A DNA stretch of 64,000 nt from Rhodospirillaceae bacterium (lineage in GTDB: Bacteria > Pseudomonadota > Alphaproteobacteria > Rhodospirillales > Rhodospirillaceae), in the NCBI GenBank assembly GCA_018666155.1, contig JABJAH010000032.1:1-64000 (forward strand), in the 5' to 3' direction. The notes under the pieces were generated by a model. The model was not told where the DNA came from. It did not search any database and was given only the letters and a program-made list of their open reading frames with translations. Of the stretch, positions 34,217 through 43,485 are shown in pieces; within the stretch, counting starts at the first letter, position 1, and every line of letters starts with the position of its first letter. The translations under genes and the position numbers were made by a program.

Positions 34217-35416
34217 TTACCCAGCAACCTTCGTCGCGCCACTTTCGATCATTGCGTCGATTGACGCCTGATCTAGGCCGGCTTCCGACAGGATCTCCAC
34301 CGTATGTTCGCCGAGCAGCGGCGCGTGGCGGCGAATGTCCGCCGGAGAATCAGAGAATGCGATTGGGAAGGATGGAGTACGCAGCTTGCCCTCGGTGGGG
34401 TGATCAATTGTCTGCCAGAATCCAACGGCATTCAAATGCTCGTCGTGAATCAAATCTTCGAGGCTGTTGACGACAATCGTTGGCACGCTGGTTTTGCCGA
34501 AGATATCCATCCATTCCTTGGTGGTTTTGGTCAGCATCGTTTTGCCGGTTTCTTGATAGGTGTCGTCGATATTCTCAACCCGGTCAGCCAATGTTTTGAA
34601 ACGAGGGTCTTCGAGGAGTTCCTCGCGGCCCGCGAGTTGGCAGAAGGTTTTCCAATGAGCATCGAGGTATGGCAAAATCGCGATGTAGCTATCCTTGGTC
34701 GGATAGGGCTTGCGATGTTCGCTCATCAACCGCACGTAGCCGGGTGGGCCCATAGGTGGTTCGAATACGTTGCCCCATAGATGCTCTGCCATAACGTAAG
34801 ACACCATAGTCTCGTACATCGGCACTTCAATTTCTTGTCCGCGACCGGTGCGCTCACGATGGAAGAGCGCCGCTAACACAGCTTGGACGACGGCCATCGC
34901 CGTTGTCTTGTCACATACGATGGTCGGGAGATAGCGGGGTTCGCCGAGCACAAGTTTATTGAGCATTGCGATGCCAGACACGGCTTGAATTGAGTCGTCT
35001 AGTGCGCCCTTGTCGCCGTAGGGGCCTTTTTTGCCATAGCCGTATGAGCCGCAGTAAATCAATTTTGGATTAATCTCTTTCAACGTGTCGTAGTCGAGCT
35101 TCAACTTGTCCATCACTTGCGGTCGGTTGTTGTGAACAAGCACATCTGCGGTTTCGACAAGTTTGAGTAAAGCATCGCGAGCCTCTGGTTTTTTTAGATC
35201 GAGCACGAGGCTGCGTTTGTTGCGGTTACAGGTTAGGTAAAGGGCGGCCATGCCTTTAGTGTTGCGAACGGCGCCGAGAGATCTGTTGCTATCGCCATAG
35301 GGTGCTTCAATCTTGATGATGTCGGCACCCATATCGCCGAGCATTTGACAGGCCCAGGGACCAAGCACTACGGCTGTGAGTTCGAGAATTTTAATGCCGT
35401 CGAGAGGTCCGGGCAT
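34217..35416 (-). CDS. CaiB/BaiF family CoA-transferase
   Basis: A 399-residue class III CoA-transferase: GPLDGIKILELTAVVLGPWA, DMGADIIKIEAPYGDSNR, NRNKRSLVLDLKKPEARDAL, VLVHNNRPQVMDKL, and a central GALDDSIQAVSGIAML holding an Asp in the region of the catalytic Asp. These enzymes move CoA between carboxylic acids, for example formyl/oxalyl or carnitine derivatives; some members are racemases. It is the third minus-strand gene of the NRPS-like cluster, 65 bases after the carrier-condensation gene, with its own AAGGAT ribosome site. It may feed an acyl-CoA to the cluster or be an unrelated neighbour. Confidence 0.9.
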   Translation of the reverse strand: MPGPLDGIKILELTAVVLGPWACQMLGDMGADIIKIEAPYGDSNRSLGAVRNTKGMAALYLTCNRNKRSLVLDLKKPEARDALLKLVETADVLVHNNRPQVMDKLKLDYDTLKEINPKLIYCGSYGYGKKGPYGDKGALDDSIQAVSGIAMLNKLVLGEPRYLPTIVCDKTTAMAVVQAVLAALFHRERTGRGQEIEVPMYETMVSYVMAEHLWGNVFEPPMGPPGYVRLMSEHRKPYPTKDSYIAILPYLDAHWKTFCQLAGREELLEDPRFKTLADRVENIDDTYQETGKTMLTKTTKEWMDIFGKTSVPTIVVNSLEDLIHDEHLNAVGFWQTIDHPTEGKLRTPSFPIAFSDSPADIRRHAPLLGEHTVEILSEAGLDQASIDAMIESGATKVAG

Positions 35417-35481
35417 GGGTAAAAATCCTTACATGAGCATGTGAGAGCGGAGTTGATTTGTTGGTATCAGATAGTTTGACG

Positions 35482-37086
35482 TCAGTCGACCGGATCGGTT
35501 TGCGGGTCCAAATTGGATAGAGACCCCGCTATCGCGTGAGCGAGATCGCTTGCGGCTTTGTCGGAGAACATGTCTTCGTTCGTACCAAGGAGGCAGGAAA
35601 GCTCTTTGCCATTATCAAATAGGAACAGGGCTATGTCGGCGACGGCGAACAGTGGGGGGTGATCGAAGGGGAAGTCCTCGAGAACGAGGCCGTTGATCGA
35701 TGGCATAGAAGGCCTCGGCACGGAATCCACGAATACGCGTGGCAGGGTGTCAACTATGCCTTCGTCTAACAGAGTGCCAATGGGAACGCTGCTATGTGGC
35801 TCGACTTCACGGGTCGTATCGCGCACCAATTCGATGAGACGAACAATTGAGTCGTCCTTCCCATCAAACTCAAAGCGCAGCAAGATGAGGGTTGAGAAGA
35901 AGCCTATGAGATTTTGAGTGCCAGGCGTATTCCGGTTGGCATGCATAATTCCAACTGGAAGCTCGGCACAATCGGTGAGTCGTCGAAAGGCGAACAAGAA
36001 GCCAGCAAAAAAGACGGTGTGCACGGATGTTTGAGCCGATTTGGCAAGTGAACGAATGTCTTGTTGAACTTTATTGTCTAGAGTTATCGCAGACCGTCGA
36101 ACGGGGAAGTTAAATGTGGTTTGTCTCGGCTTGTCGCTGGGCAGCTTAACCTCCAGGGCCGGAGTGCCACCCTTCAGATATGAGCGCCAAAAATCAACCG
36201 ATGTGCATCCCGCATCAGATGTAAGCCACTCCCTGTGCCAAGCTGCATAGTCAGCAAATTGGTAGGGCAAGTCTGGCAAACCCGGATTAGCGTCTTCATT
36301 CAAGGCTTCGTAAGCTATGGCGATTTCGTTTACTAACAGGCCCATTGACCAACCGTCACTGATGATATGGTGCATGGAAATGGCGAGAACATGTTCCGTC
36401 TCTGATAATTTAATCAAGGCCACGTTGCTCGGTGGCCCCAGGCGGAGGTCAAATGTGCCAGACGTTGCTTTTGCAACTATTTCAGCTGCATCTGCGCGTC
36501 GCAATTCCGGTGTGTCTCCGCTCGCGTGACGTATTTCGAGCCGTACAGGTTGACCTGTGTGAATATCCACATGGAGAGCGTTCGCTTCTTCACTAAATGA
36601 AGACCGGAGGACCTCGTGCCTCTCGGTAATCAATGAAATGCTGACTTCCAGCGCTTTGACGTTCAACGAGCCGGTAAGAAGAATCGCTCCTTCGCCACGC
36701 GGTTGAAATCTCTTTGGGTCAGGATTCCGTTCGTACGGCCAAAGTCGTTCTTGAAGTACGGAAGCGCTCATTCGAGTGCTACCGCTGGAATTGCGTGGGT
36801 GGCTTGCGATGGTGCGGGCGAAACCGGCGGATGGTGGCGTTGCACCGCTCTCTATGACATGCGTGAGGCCGTTAATTGTCGGGTAATCGAACACCGCTGT
36901 TGATGGGAGGGGGTGGCCGGCTTCGTCTAGTGATGCGACCACGATTGTCGCGAGCATGGAGTCGCCTCCCAGCTCGAAAAAATTCGCGTTTGGATCAACT
37001 GAATCCATGCCCAGTGTTTCAGAGAAGACGCGAGAAATGATCTCCGATGCCGAGGGCGGACGCTTGCGTTTTAAGAAATTGAACAT
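35482..37086 (-). CDS. NRPS-like carrier protein-condensation (T-C) didomain
   Basis: A 534-residue protein with a carrier domain then a condensation domain. The carrier (about 8-80) has the phosphopantetheine site FFELGGDSMLATIV with Ser43. The condensation domain (about 105-520) has LQERLWPYER, RHEVLRSSF (157-165 region), and the catalytic HHIISDG at 239-245 with the second His and Asp intact, then VGIMHANRN and IGFFSTLILLRF. It has no adenylation or thioesterase domain, so it must be loaded in trans, most simply by the adenylating enzyme 27 bases upstream. The T-C order suggests the loaded acyl or aminoacyl group is passed to an acceptor amine or alcohol. The product is unknown. Confidence 0.88.
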   Translation of the reverse strand: MFNFLKRKRPPSASEIISRVFSETLGMDSVDPNANFFELGGDSMLATIVVASLDEAGHPLPSTAVFDYPTINGLTHVIESGATPPSAGFARTIASHPRNSSGSTRMSASVLQERLWPYERNPDPKRFQPRGEGAILLTGSLNVKALEVSISLITERHEVLRSSFSEEANALHVDIHTGQPVRLEIRHASGDTPELRRADAAEIVAKATSGTFDLRLGPPSNVALIKLSETEHVLAISMHHIISDGWSMGLLVNEIAIAYEALNEDANPGLPDLPYQFADYAAWHREWLTSDAGCTSVDFWRSYLKGGTPALEVKLPSDKPRQTTFNFPVRRSAITLDNKVQQDIRSLAKSAQTSVHTVFFAGFLFAFRRLTDCAELPVGIMHANRNTPGTQNLIGFFSTLILLRFEFDGKDDSIVRLIELVRDTTREVEPHSSVPIGTLLDEGIVDTLPRVFVDSVPRPSMPSINGLVLEDFPFDHPPLFAVADIALFLFDNGKELSCLLGTNEDMFSDKAASDLAHAIAGSLSNLDPQTDPVD

Positions 37087-37113
37087 TGCTCAACTCTTGT
37101 AAACTGGGCGCCG

Positions 37114-38709
37114 CTAGCGCGCCAGCGTGCTTTCAAAGAAGTGTGTTCGTACAGCAGTCCGGTTAATCTTAAGATTGCGGGTGAGCAACCCGTTGTCCGC
37201 GGTAAAGTCTTCCTCGGTAATTGCCAATCTTAGATGGTCCTTGAACGATGCGGCCATATCGCGGACTACCTTGCGAACCTCTTCCTCTAGCGTTGTGTAT
37301 TCAATTCCATCGATACTCCGTATCGTTTGCACCGCGACACCAAGGCTGCGTCCGTTATCCAAACCTACAAGGACAGCCTTGGCCACCAACATATTTTCTT
37401 CAAGAACCTTCTCTATAGGCTCAGGTTGAACTTTAACGCCAGAATTACCAACGATGGTTGACTTCTTACGCCCAACAAGCGTCAGCGTACCGTCTTCAGA
37501 AAGGTGGCCGAGATCTCCTGTATAGACACCTCCGTCTTCGAAACGGGTGTCTTCACTCGAATCTTCGAAATGAAAGAACCGATTTGTCTCGGGTGCCTCC
37601 TTGTGCACAACGATTTCTCCATCTTCTGCGATGGAAACGTTATTTCCGGGGAGAGGGCGACCGACCGTCCCGATTTGATTGTTGGTAAGTGTGTTCACGC
37701 AAACCACGCCAGTTTCTGTCAGTCCATAGACCTGCAACATGGGTAGCCCCAATGTCTTATAGAACTCTAGTGTAGAAAGCCCGATTTTTGCCATGCCGGT
37801 AATCATCACACGCATTCGTCCGCCAAATATATCGTAAGCGTTTCGGTGGATGCGGCGCAACAACGACGCAGATGCTCGACGAGGGATGATGTGTTGCATT
37901 AATCTTACTGCACGAGAAGCAACGGCTAGAAGCGTGCGTTTGATTAGCGAAACTCGTGCTTGTGCAACTTTGATACTTTTTTCTACAGCCTCGTAGAATA
38001 TTGGCGGTGCGACGAGAAAGGTCGGTTGGTAACGCTTTAGTCCATCAAGAAGCATAGTTGACGGTACGACAACTATATCGGCGTTAAACGTGATCGCAGC
38101 GTAGTAGAGCACACGGTTCTGCATAGAAGAGAACGGCATAAAAAAAATTATACTGTCGTTCTCGGTCACATCATGAGCGGCGCAAAAGGTTTCAATCTGA
38201 TCACGCACGCCTTTTTTTGAGATGACCATGCCTTTAAAAGCGCCACTGGTGCCGGACGAGAACACAAAGGAGTGATCATCGTCAGTGACTGGATAGGGAT
38301 CTTTAACAACTGGTCTTAGGGTGTGGTTGTCAGCCTCAATTTGCCCCATGACGGCAATGTTGGGGTCGCTTGAGGCGCTTACCGTTGCTGCATCAGAAAT
38401 TAAAAAGAATGACAGTCCGTAGGTAGCGATCAGATCATCCAGATCATGATCATTGAACTCCTTTGGGAATACGATGGATACCGCGTCCAATTCTGTTAAC
38501 GCTATATCTGTGACCATCCAAAGATAGGAGTTGTCTCCGCGGATTCCGACCTTAGTGCCAGCCTTTATTCCTATGTTTGAGAGCAGCTTCTTTTCGGCGT
38601 CGACTCTCGCCTCGAAATCAAGGGACGAGTAACTCACAGACTTCCCCGAAGCGTGCCAATGAATTGTGTAGCGAGGCTGCGAAGCCCGGCTCGAGCCTAT
38701 GAGGCGCAT
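37114..38709 (-). CDS. Stand-alone adenylating enzyme (AMP-binding)
   Basis: A 531-residue ANL-superfamily enzyme. Motifs: FVFSSGTSGAFKGMVISKKG, QVYGLTETGVVCVN, GVYTGDLGHLSEDGTLTLVGRKK and a C-terminal NGLLTRNLKINR holding the catalytic lysine. It makes an acyl- or aminoacyl-adenylate and passes it to CoA or a carrier. Placement 27 bases before the carrier-condensation gene suggests that it loads Ser43 of that protein. Whether it is a fatty acyl ligase or an aminoacyl-type A domain is not clear by eye; overall it looks closer to acyl-CoA synthetases. ATG 38709 has only a weak ribosome site. It is the first gene of the cluster. Confidence 0.88.
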   Translation of the reverse strand: MRLIGSSRASQPRYTIHWHASGKSVSYSSLDFEARVDAEKKLLSNIGIKAGTKVGIRGDNSYLWMVTDIALTELDAVSIVFPKEFNDHDLDDLIATYGLSFFLISDAATVSASSDPNIAVMGQIEADNHTLRPVVKDPYPVTDDDHSFVFSSGTSGAFKGMVISKKGVRDQIETFCAAHDVTENDSIIFFMPFSSMQNRVLYYAAITFNADIVVVPSTMLLDGLKRYQPTFLVAPPIFYEAVEKSIKVAQARVSLIKRTLLAVASRAVRLMQHIIPRRASASLLRRIHRNAYDIFGGRMRVMITGMAKIGLSTLEFYKTLGLPMLQVYGLTETGVVCVNTLTNNQIGTVGRPLPGNNVSIAEDGEIVVHKEAPETNRFFHFEDSSEDTRFEDGGVYTGDLGHLSEDGTLTLVGRKKSTIVGNSGVKVQPEPIEKVLEENMLVAKAVLVGLDNGRSLGVAVQTIRSIDGIEYTTLEEEVRKVVRDMAASFKDHLRLAITEEDFTADNGLLTRNLKINRTAVRTHFFESTLAR

Positions 38710-38953
38710 GGATAGAGTCCCGATGGAGCAGCCATATGAATAATGGTGTCCTAATGTCTATAACACTGTAACGCTTAGTATTAACGGAAGGTGCGTGTAC
38801 CGCTAAATGGTTCACTAGGCATCATTTTTTGTGAACTACTAGTTTAAAGAGTGTTTTAAGTAGACTTCAAGATCGGATCAAAACTAGATTAAAAATTAAG
38901 GCTGCATGCGGTTGGCAGGATAGGCAGCTGATTGGTGTTGATATGGAGGATAT

Positions 38954-39397
38954 GTGTCGAGATTGGTTCATATAGAACACACCTATGAGGTCGACGCTGG
39001 CCACCTTTGGCGAAGTTGCGTCTCTTACGACGACCTTAAGAAAACGATGGCTGGCTTAATAAAGTATCAGGGGTTGCCTGACGGGGAACTGACTGCCGGG
39101 CAAAGTATAGAAATCACCGTTGATCTACCTCTATTTGTGCCGAAAATGCCATGGTGGATTGAAGTCATCGAACGGGATGATACCCGGTGTATATTGAAAA
39201 CGTCGGAGAGAGGGGGCTCCATTAAGTCGTACCTTCATACTATGACCGTTAGGGACGAGGGGCAGGGCGTTTCCTCTCTGATTGATCATATAGAGTTTGA
39301 TGCCGGGTGGTTGTCTGGCCCAATGTCTCTTTGGATTGGGTATATGTATCGGGCGCGAAACAAGCCGCGCCGCCGGTTGCTAGGCCTACCGCGATAG
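38954..39397 (+). CDS. SRPBCC (START-like) family protein
   Basis: A 147-residue protein with a polyketide cyclase/START-type pattern: VHIEHTYEVDAGHLWRSCVSYDDL, ITVDLPLFVPKMPWWIEVIERDD, then strands ending SLIDHIEFDAGW and a basic C-terminus. These folds bind hydrophobic ligands in a cavity. The start is GTG at 38954, with GGAGG five bases upstream; the ATG two bases before is out of frame. It is divergent from the NRPS-like cluster across a 244-base AT-rich gap and may be part of it. Confidence 0.78.
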   Translation: MSRLVHIEHTYEVDAGHLWRSCVSYDDLKKTMAGLIKYQGLPDGELTAGQSIEITVDLPLFVPKMPWWIEVIERDDTRCILKTSERGGSIKSYLHTMTVRDEGQGVSSLIDHIEFDAGWLSGPMSLWIGYMYRARNKPRRRLLGLPR

Positions 39398-39584
39398 TCT
39401 CTCACTGCGTACGGGACTAAATCACTCCCTAATGGTTTTAGTACTCGTTTGTATTTCGGTGGTGCATGGGCTCGTTCCTCGTAAATCCAAGAAATTATTT
39501 TGCGAGCACTCGTTTCTCCTTGTTTTGATTGATCTGGCAGACGATGCTTTCGCATGAACGTCACAATTTGAAGGATCTTTAAGA

Positions 39585-40100
39585 ATGCGTATTCAGATTG
39601 CCCTATTTGCTCTTATTTCCGCGCTCGCTGCGCCAGCTTCCGCTCAAGTACAGATTTATTGCGATGGCCAAGCAGAGAATCTCAACACCTACCTGCAAAT
39701 ACACAAGGTGCTGTTTAGCGACCGGGATGTCAGCAGAGTTGAAGAGTTCTACGCCGATGAAATCATCTCCCATAACAACGATGCGGGAGGGCCGGGCTCG
39801 GTCGTCAAACCAGACGACATGCGCAAAATGTGGGAATCTTCATTGAAGAATAATCCCGAGCGAGTGCTCGAGGACGAACTAATACTGTGCGTGGACGATT
39901 TTGTTGTCGTACGAACGGTCATTAAGAGCAGCTTCAATACACCGCTTGCTGGATACCCGCCAACGGGCGAGCCGTATGAAATCACGGGTATCGACATTTA
40001 CCGATTTGATGACGGTAAAGTTGTTGAGAGATGGGGCAATGCGGACGTCGCGTTTATCTTCCGTCAGCTCGGATTTAAGATGGTCAAGGAAGACGAATAG
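39585..40100 (+). CDS. Exported SnoaL-like (ester cyclase type) protein
   Basis: A 171-residue protein with a Sec signal peptide (IALFALISALAAPASA, cleavage before Gln) and a SnoaL-like body: VLFSDRDVSRVEEFYADEI, SHNNDAGGPG, FNTPLAGYPPTGEPYEITGIDIYRFDDGKVVERWGNAD, the last part being the typical SnoaL signature. Family members are ester cyclases or ligand-binding folds. An exported form is less common. ATG 39585 has AAGGAT upstream. Convergent with purK, seven bases apart. Substrate unknown. Confidence 0.8.
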   Translation: MRIQIALFALISALAAPASAQVQIYCDGQAENLNTYLQIHKVLFSDRDVSRVEEFYADEIISHNNDAGGPGSVVKPDDMRKMWESSLKNNPERVLEDELILCVDDFVVVRTVIKSSFNTPLAGYPPTGEPYEITGIDIYRFDDGKVVERWGNADVAFIFRQLGFKMVKEDE

Positions 40101-40107
40101 AGACTTC

Positions 40108-41217
40108 TTAGGTATTGGTGCGGGCGCTTAATCGAGTGACATGGCCCATTTTACGGCCCGGTCGAGCGTCCGACTTGCCATAGACATAAACATGGCATGC
40201 AGGATCGGCATAATACTCATCGACGTTGTTGATGCCCTCGCCAAGAAGATTCGTCATTACGGCATTTGAATGTCTTAGGGGCTCTGCAAGGGGTAATCCA
40301 CAGATGGCACGAATCAACTGCGTGAACTGATCGGTTTGGCAGGCATCAAGAGTCCAGTGTCCCGAGTTGTGTGGGCGGGGCGCCATCTCATTTACAAGTA
40401 CACCACCGTATGACGTGACGAACATTTCGACAGCAACAATACCAACGAGGTTCAAAGCCTCAGCGGCACGTTCGGCTATTCCCACTGCGGTTTTCGCTGT
40501 CGCTGATGAAATATTGGCAGGTGCTGTTGTGGTGTGGAGGACGTGATTCTTGTGAACATTCTCAACGGGCTCAAAACACTGAGTTTGTCCATCTAGGCCA
40601 CGGGCGGCGATGACGGAAATTTCGCTGGTGAATTTTACGAACCCTTCGAGTACAGCAAATGGAGCTGCCGATGAATCAAGTGTCTGGTCATTGGTAAGCT
40701 GGCTCCACGCCGACGCTGCATCCGTTGCATTCTCGATAAGGATTTGGCCTTTGCCGTCGTACCCAAGCCGTGCCGTTTTTAAAATGGCAGGTGTGTCTAC
40801 GGCGCGCAGAGCTGCTGCAAGTTCGTCAAGACTATGGACCGGACGCCAGGGTGCCGTCGCAGCACCGATGTCTGCGAAGAAGGCCTTCTCTTTTGCCCGG
40901 TCTTGCGCAATTTCTAATGCTTTCCAAGACGGCCGCACAGGCACGGCATCAGCGATACGGGCAACTGTCTGCGCCGGAACATTTTCGAATTCGAATGTGG
41001 CAACGTCAATCTGGCCGGCAAATGCATCAAGAGCGTTGTGATCATCGTAAGACGCACACGTATTATGTGTTGCGACAAAGGATGCCGGACACCCGGTTTC
41101 AGAACAAAATACATGGGTGTGGTATCCAAGTTTCGCTGCAGCGAGTGCGAGTAGACGGCCTAGTTGTCCGCCGCCAAGAATCCCGATCGTGCCGCCTGGA
41201 TCTATACGCTCCGTCAT
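40108..41217 (-). CDS. purK: N5-carboxyaminoimidazole ribonucleotide synthase
   Basis: A 369-residue ATP-grasp enzyme that makes N5-CAIR from AIR, ATP and bicarbonate in purine synthesis. Seen: IGILGGGQLGRLLALAAAKLG, TFEFENVPAQTV, PAILKTARLGYDGKGQ (ATP-grasp lysine and glycine loop), FVKFTSEISVIAARG, and NEMAPRPHNSGHWTLDAC. Length fits. ATG 41217 begins 18 bases after purE ends, so the pair forms an operon and PurE converts the product to CAIR. Confidence 0.97.
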   Translation of the reverse strand: MTERIDPGGTIGILGGGQLGRLLALAAAKLGYHTHVFCSETGCPASFVATHNTCASYDDHNALDAFAGQIDVATFEFENVPAQTVARIADAVPVRPSWKALEIAQDRAKEKAFFADIGAATAPWRPVHSLDELAAALRAVDTPAILKTARLGYDGKGQILIENATDAASAWSQLTNDQTLDSSAAPFAVLEGFVKFTSEISVIAARGLDGQTQCFEPVENVHKNHVLHTTTAPANISSATAKTAVGIAERAAEALNLVGIVAVEMFVTSYGGVLVNEMAPRPHNSGHWTLDACQTDQFTQLIRAICGLPLAEPLRHSNAVMTNLLGEGINNVDEYYADPACHVYVYGKSDARPGRKMGHVTRLSARTNT

Positions 41218-41235
41218 GATCGTTAGAACCAGAAT

Positions 41236-41727
41236 CTAATTTTCAGAAGATGGGGTATCAGCAACCGCTGCAGTTTGTTCCGATCGCCATACATCTAGTC
41301 GCGTGGCTACTGCTGGGTCTGAAAGAGCAATAATTGAAGCCGCCAATAGCCCAGCATTTTTCGCGCCTGCGGCCCCAATAGCGAGTGTTCCGACGGGGAT
41401 ACCTCCGGGCATTTGGGCAATGGAAAGAAGACTATCCATTCCGCTCAAAGCTTTACTTTCGACTGGAACGCCGAGAACGGGCAGGGGACTCATTGACGCC
41501 GTCATGCCGGGAAGGTGCGCGGCGCCTCCGGCACCCGCGATAATCACCTTAAGGCCGCGTTCTCGCGCGGACTTGGCGTATTCGACAAGGCGGTCAGGCG
41601 TGCGATGAGCCGAAACAATGCGCGATTCAAAGGGGATACCAAGAGCCTCGAGCATGTCTGCTGCGTGGCCCATGGTAGACCAATCCGACTGGCTACCCAT
41701 AATGATTCCAACGACGGCGTTACTCAT
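41236..41727 (-). CDS. purE: N5-carboxyaminoimidazole ribonucleotide mutase
   Basis: A 163-residue class I Pur[38 protein letters not shown] (catalytic His), [14 protein letters not shown] and [20 protein letters not shown]. It converts N5-CAIR to CAIR. It is the first gene of purE-purK. A small hairpin of five GC pairs (41743-41757) lies close before its start and might affect translation, but no riboswitch is seen. Confidence 0.97.
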   Translation of the reverse strand: MSNAVVGIIMGSQSDWSTMGHAADMLEALGIPFESRIVSAHRTPDRLVEYAKSARERGLKVIIAGAGGAAHLPGMTASMSPLPVLGVPVESKALSGMDSLLSIAQMPGGIPVGTLAIGAAGAKNAGLLAASIIALSDPAVATRLDVWRSEQTAAVADTPSSEN

Positions 41728-41848
41728 GCTTAGAACGCTCCAGCCCCAAAAAGGGGCGCACTTTACAGACGGGCCCTGCGGTTCGCAAGCTGAAGTGCTA
41801 TACTGTCAGTGTGGTGGCTTTTAACCTAGACGAATGTAGAGCTCAATT

Positions 41849-42604
41849 ATGTCAGATATCCCGCCTCCTTCCGGTGTTATTACCGTTCAACGTCGAGAGG
41901 AACGGCCGCCTCAGGACAGGGAGCAGAAGCAGCATGAGCCGCCGGCGAATAAAGTTGCCGAGACTTATGAGGAAACTGCTCGTGCAATCAATGACAAGAT
42001 CACGATCCTCGGAATTCCGGTTGATCTGATGACCACTCAGGTGCAGGCCACGATTGGTGGTTTGGTTTCCGAAGTGGAACATCTTAAGTCGAAAGTTAGG
42101 CGCTATGAGTCAGCGATGAATAAGAGTGGCGATGAGGCGCCGGATGCTCTCCTCGTGGGAGATCGGTACATTCAAGTCCTTGATCGGGCGCTGACCAGCG
42201 CCCCGTCGTCAGGTCAAAGCCGTCAGCTGGCACTAATAACCGTCAATACCTTTGAAGACATTCGCAAAAGCTCAGGTTTACTTGCCGCGAACACCGTTCT
42301 GGCGGACGTTGTTGCCGAAGTTCAGAACAGTCCGCTGGAGGCGACTCCAATTGGTTTGATCGGAGGACCGAGCATAGCTGCATTGCTCACAGAGACGGAC
42401 AATCTGGACAGCCTCCCTGACGCCACCGATGGCGAGGCACAATTGACCGTTGCGGATAAGGTCCGGATCACTGTTGAGGATGCTGTGTATTCGGTGGCGG
42501 GAATTGAAATGAAACTCAGCTTCACGGTCGCATCGGTAAAAGTGGAGACGGGGCAAGATGCCTTACAGGCTATTGGCCAAGCCGATCACGTATTACGCTC
42601 CTAA
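41849..42604 (+). CDS. Degenerate GGDEF-like domain protein
   Basis: A 251-residue soluble protein. An N-terminal proline/charged stretch and a coiled-coil-like segment (VSEVEHLKSKVRRYE) lead to a domain from about residue 90 that resembles a diguanylate cyclase fold: VGDRYIQVLDRAL, LALITVNTFEDIRKSSGLLAANTVLADVV, then GLIGGPSIAALL where GG(D/E)EF is expected, and a late LQAIGQADHVL. The signature loop reads GGPSI, so the metal and catalytic acids are missing and it should not make cyclic di-GMP. It could be a binding or regulatory relic. The family call is by pattern only. ATG 41849 has no strong ribosome site. Confidence 0.6.
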   Translation: MSDIPPPSGVITVQRREERPPQDREQKQHEPPANKVAETYEETARAINDKITILGIPVDLMTTQVQATIGGLVSEVEHLKSKVRRYESAMNKSGDEAPDALLVGDRYIQVLDRALTSAPSSGQSRQLALITVNTFEDIRKSSGLLAANTVLADVVAEVQNSPLEATPIGLIGGPSIAALLTETDNLDSLPDATDGEAQLTVADKVRITVEDAVYSVAGIEMKLSFTVASVKVETGQDALQAIGQADHVLRS

Positions 42605-42616
42605 CCTTGCAGATAG

Positions 42617-42829
42617 TTAGGCGATAATATCTGGCAGGAGATTATTACTGAGGCTAGATATCTGATCTTTCAACATCAGCTTTCGTTTCTTAAGCCTCGA
42701 AAGCTTGAGTTGATCAAAATTCCCCTGAATTTCTAGATTCCGAATCACCTCATCAAGATCGCGGTGCTCAAGATCTAGAGCCACTATCTTTTCTTGAACG
42801 TCGCCTTGGGAGTCGTCTGTTTCGGACAT
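42617..42829 (-). CDS. DUF465/YdcH-like small helical protein
   Basis: A 70-residue protein with the DUF465 (YdcH) pattern: a helix IVALDLEHRDLDEVIRNLE, a short turn with QGNFDQLKLSRLKKRKLMLKDQI. These are small coiled-coil proteins, common in proteobacteria, with no settled function. A related gene lies 354 bases away on the other strand (43184). ATG 42829. Confidence 0.78.
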   Translation of the reverse strand: MSETDDSQGDVQEKIVALDLEHRDLDEVIRNLEIQGNFDQLKLSRLKKRKLMLKDQISSLSNNLLPDIIA

Positions 42830-43183
42830 CGCTATGTCTAATCATTTGAAGGAGAGGTGTATAGGCGCAGATAACATGAAAATGGTTTTCGTATAGTTGG
42901 AAAAGCAAAAAGCTCTCCGAGTCGCAAATAGGTGTGCTGATTACATCGATGTCACATCCATCTTTCGTCTGCCATCAAGCCCATGGAATCTAGCCTTTGA
43001 GACTACGCAGCTCATTTGTCTTACTATTGCGCAGAGGTCGCATACTAATATTACTTCTTTGACTAATTATATTGCCGCCAAAAAAATGAATTAAGACAAA
43101 GTGTTACGTATGCCACTAGCGCTTAACGCACCGGAGGCGTTACCATATTAAGGTCGTAACAAAATATGAGAGGAGTTTCGTCT
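42830..43183. other. Gene-free AT-rich intergenic region
   Basis: This 354-base stretch separates two divergent DUF465 genes. It is visibly richer in A and T than its flanks. It contains a 65-codon open frame (42897-43094) with a TTG start and no ribosome site, which I judge not coding. No tRNA, terminator or clear promoter pair could be picked out by eye; it must hold the promoters of both flanking genes. Confidence 0.6.
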
Positions 43184-43348
43184 ATGGGTCAGAATGCTCG
43201 TTTGGAAACCTTGAAAGTGAAACACGAAGAACTCGATCATAAGATCGAAGAAGAGGAAAACAGACCCCTACCTGATAACACAATGGTCCATGATCTTAAG
43301 AAGCATAAGCTAAGGATTAAAGACGAACTCGAACGAATGCCCCATTAA
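43184..43348 (+). CDS. DUF465/YdcH-like small helical protein
   Basis: A 54-residue DUF465 protein: RLETLKVKHEELDHKIEEEE, RPLPDNTMVHDLKKHKLRIKDEL. It matches the usual length of about 55 and the two-helix coiled-coil form. ATG 43184 is chosen because AGGAG lies nine bases before it; an in-frame ATG at 43166 has none. It is followed by a strong terminator at 43438. Function unknown. Confidence 0.85.
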   Translation: MGQNARLETLKVKHEELDHKIEEEENRPLPDNTMVHDLKKHKLRIKDELERMPH

Positions 43349-43437
43349 AGGGCGCACCTGTATTCTGTAAACCGGCAATCTAGTGGTCAATAACGACTAG
43401 GCGCCCGTCAAACAACGGTCGGTTCATCCGACCCCTT

Positions 43438-43470
43438 CGGCCTATCCTTGATGGATGGGCCGTTTTTTTT
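43438..43470 (+). terminator. Intrinsic terminator after DUF465 gene
   Basis: CGGCCTATCC (43438-43447), loop, GGATGGGCCG (43453-43462), with one U-G pair, followed by eight T to 43470. It lies 90 bases after the stop of the gene at 43184 and before the convergent DUF1013 gene. Confidence 0.85.
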
Positions 43471-43485
43471 GTGGCGGGCCGGCCT

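Noticed and set aside
38810..38836. GTTCAC-N15-GTGAAC inverted repeat before the NRPS-like cluster
   Set aside because: Only six pairs in AT-rich DNA; expected by chance at this length, so not called an operator.
41743..41757. Hairpin just before purE, considered as a purine riboswitch
   Set aside because: Only five pairs and none of the conserved purine-aptamer junction is present.
42897..43094. 65-codon open frame in the gene-free region
   Set aside because: TTG start, no ribosome site, no recognisable motif, and AT-rich DNA.
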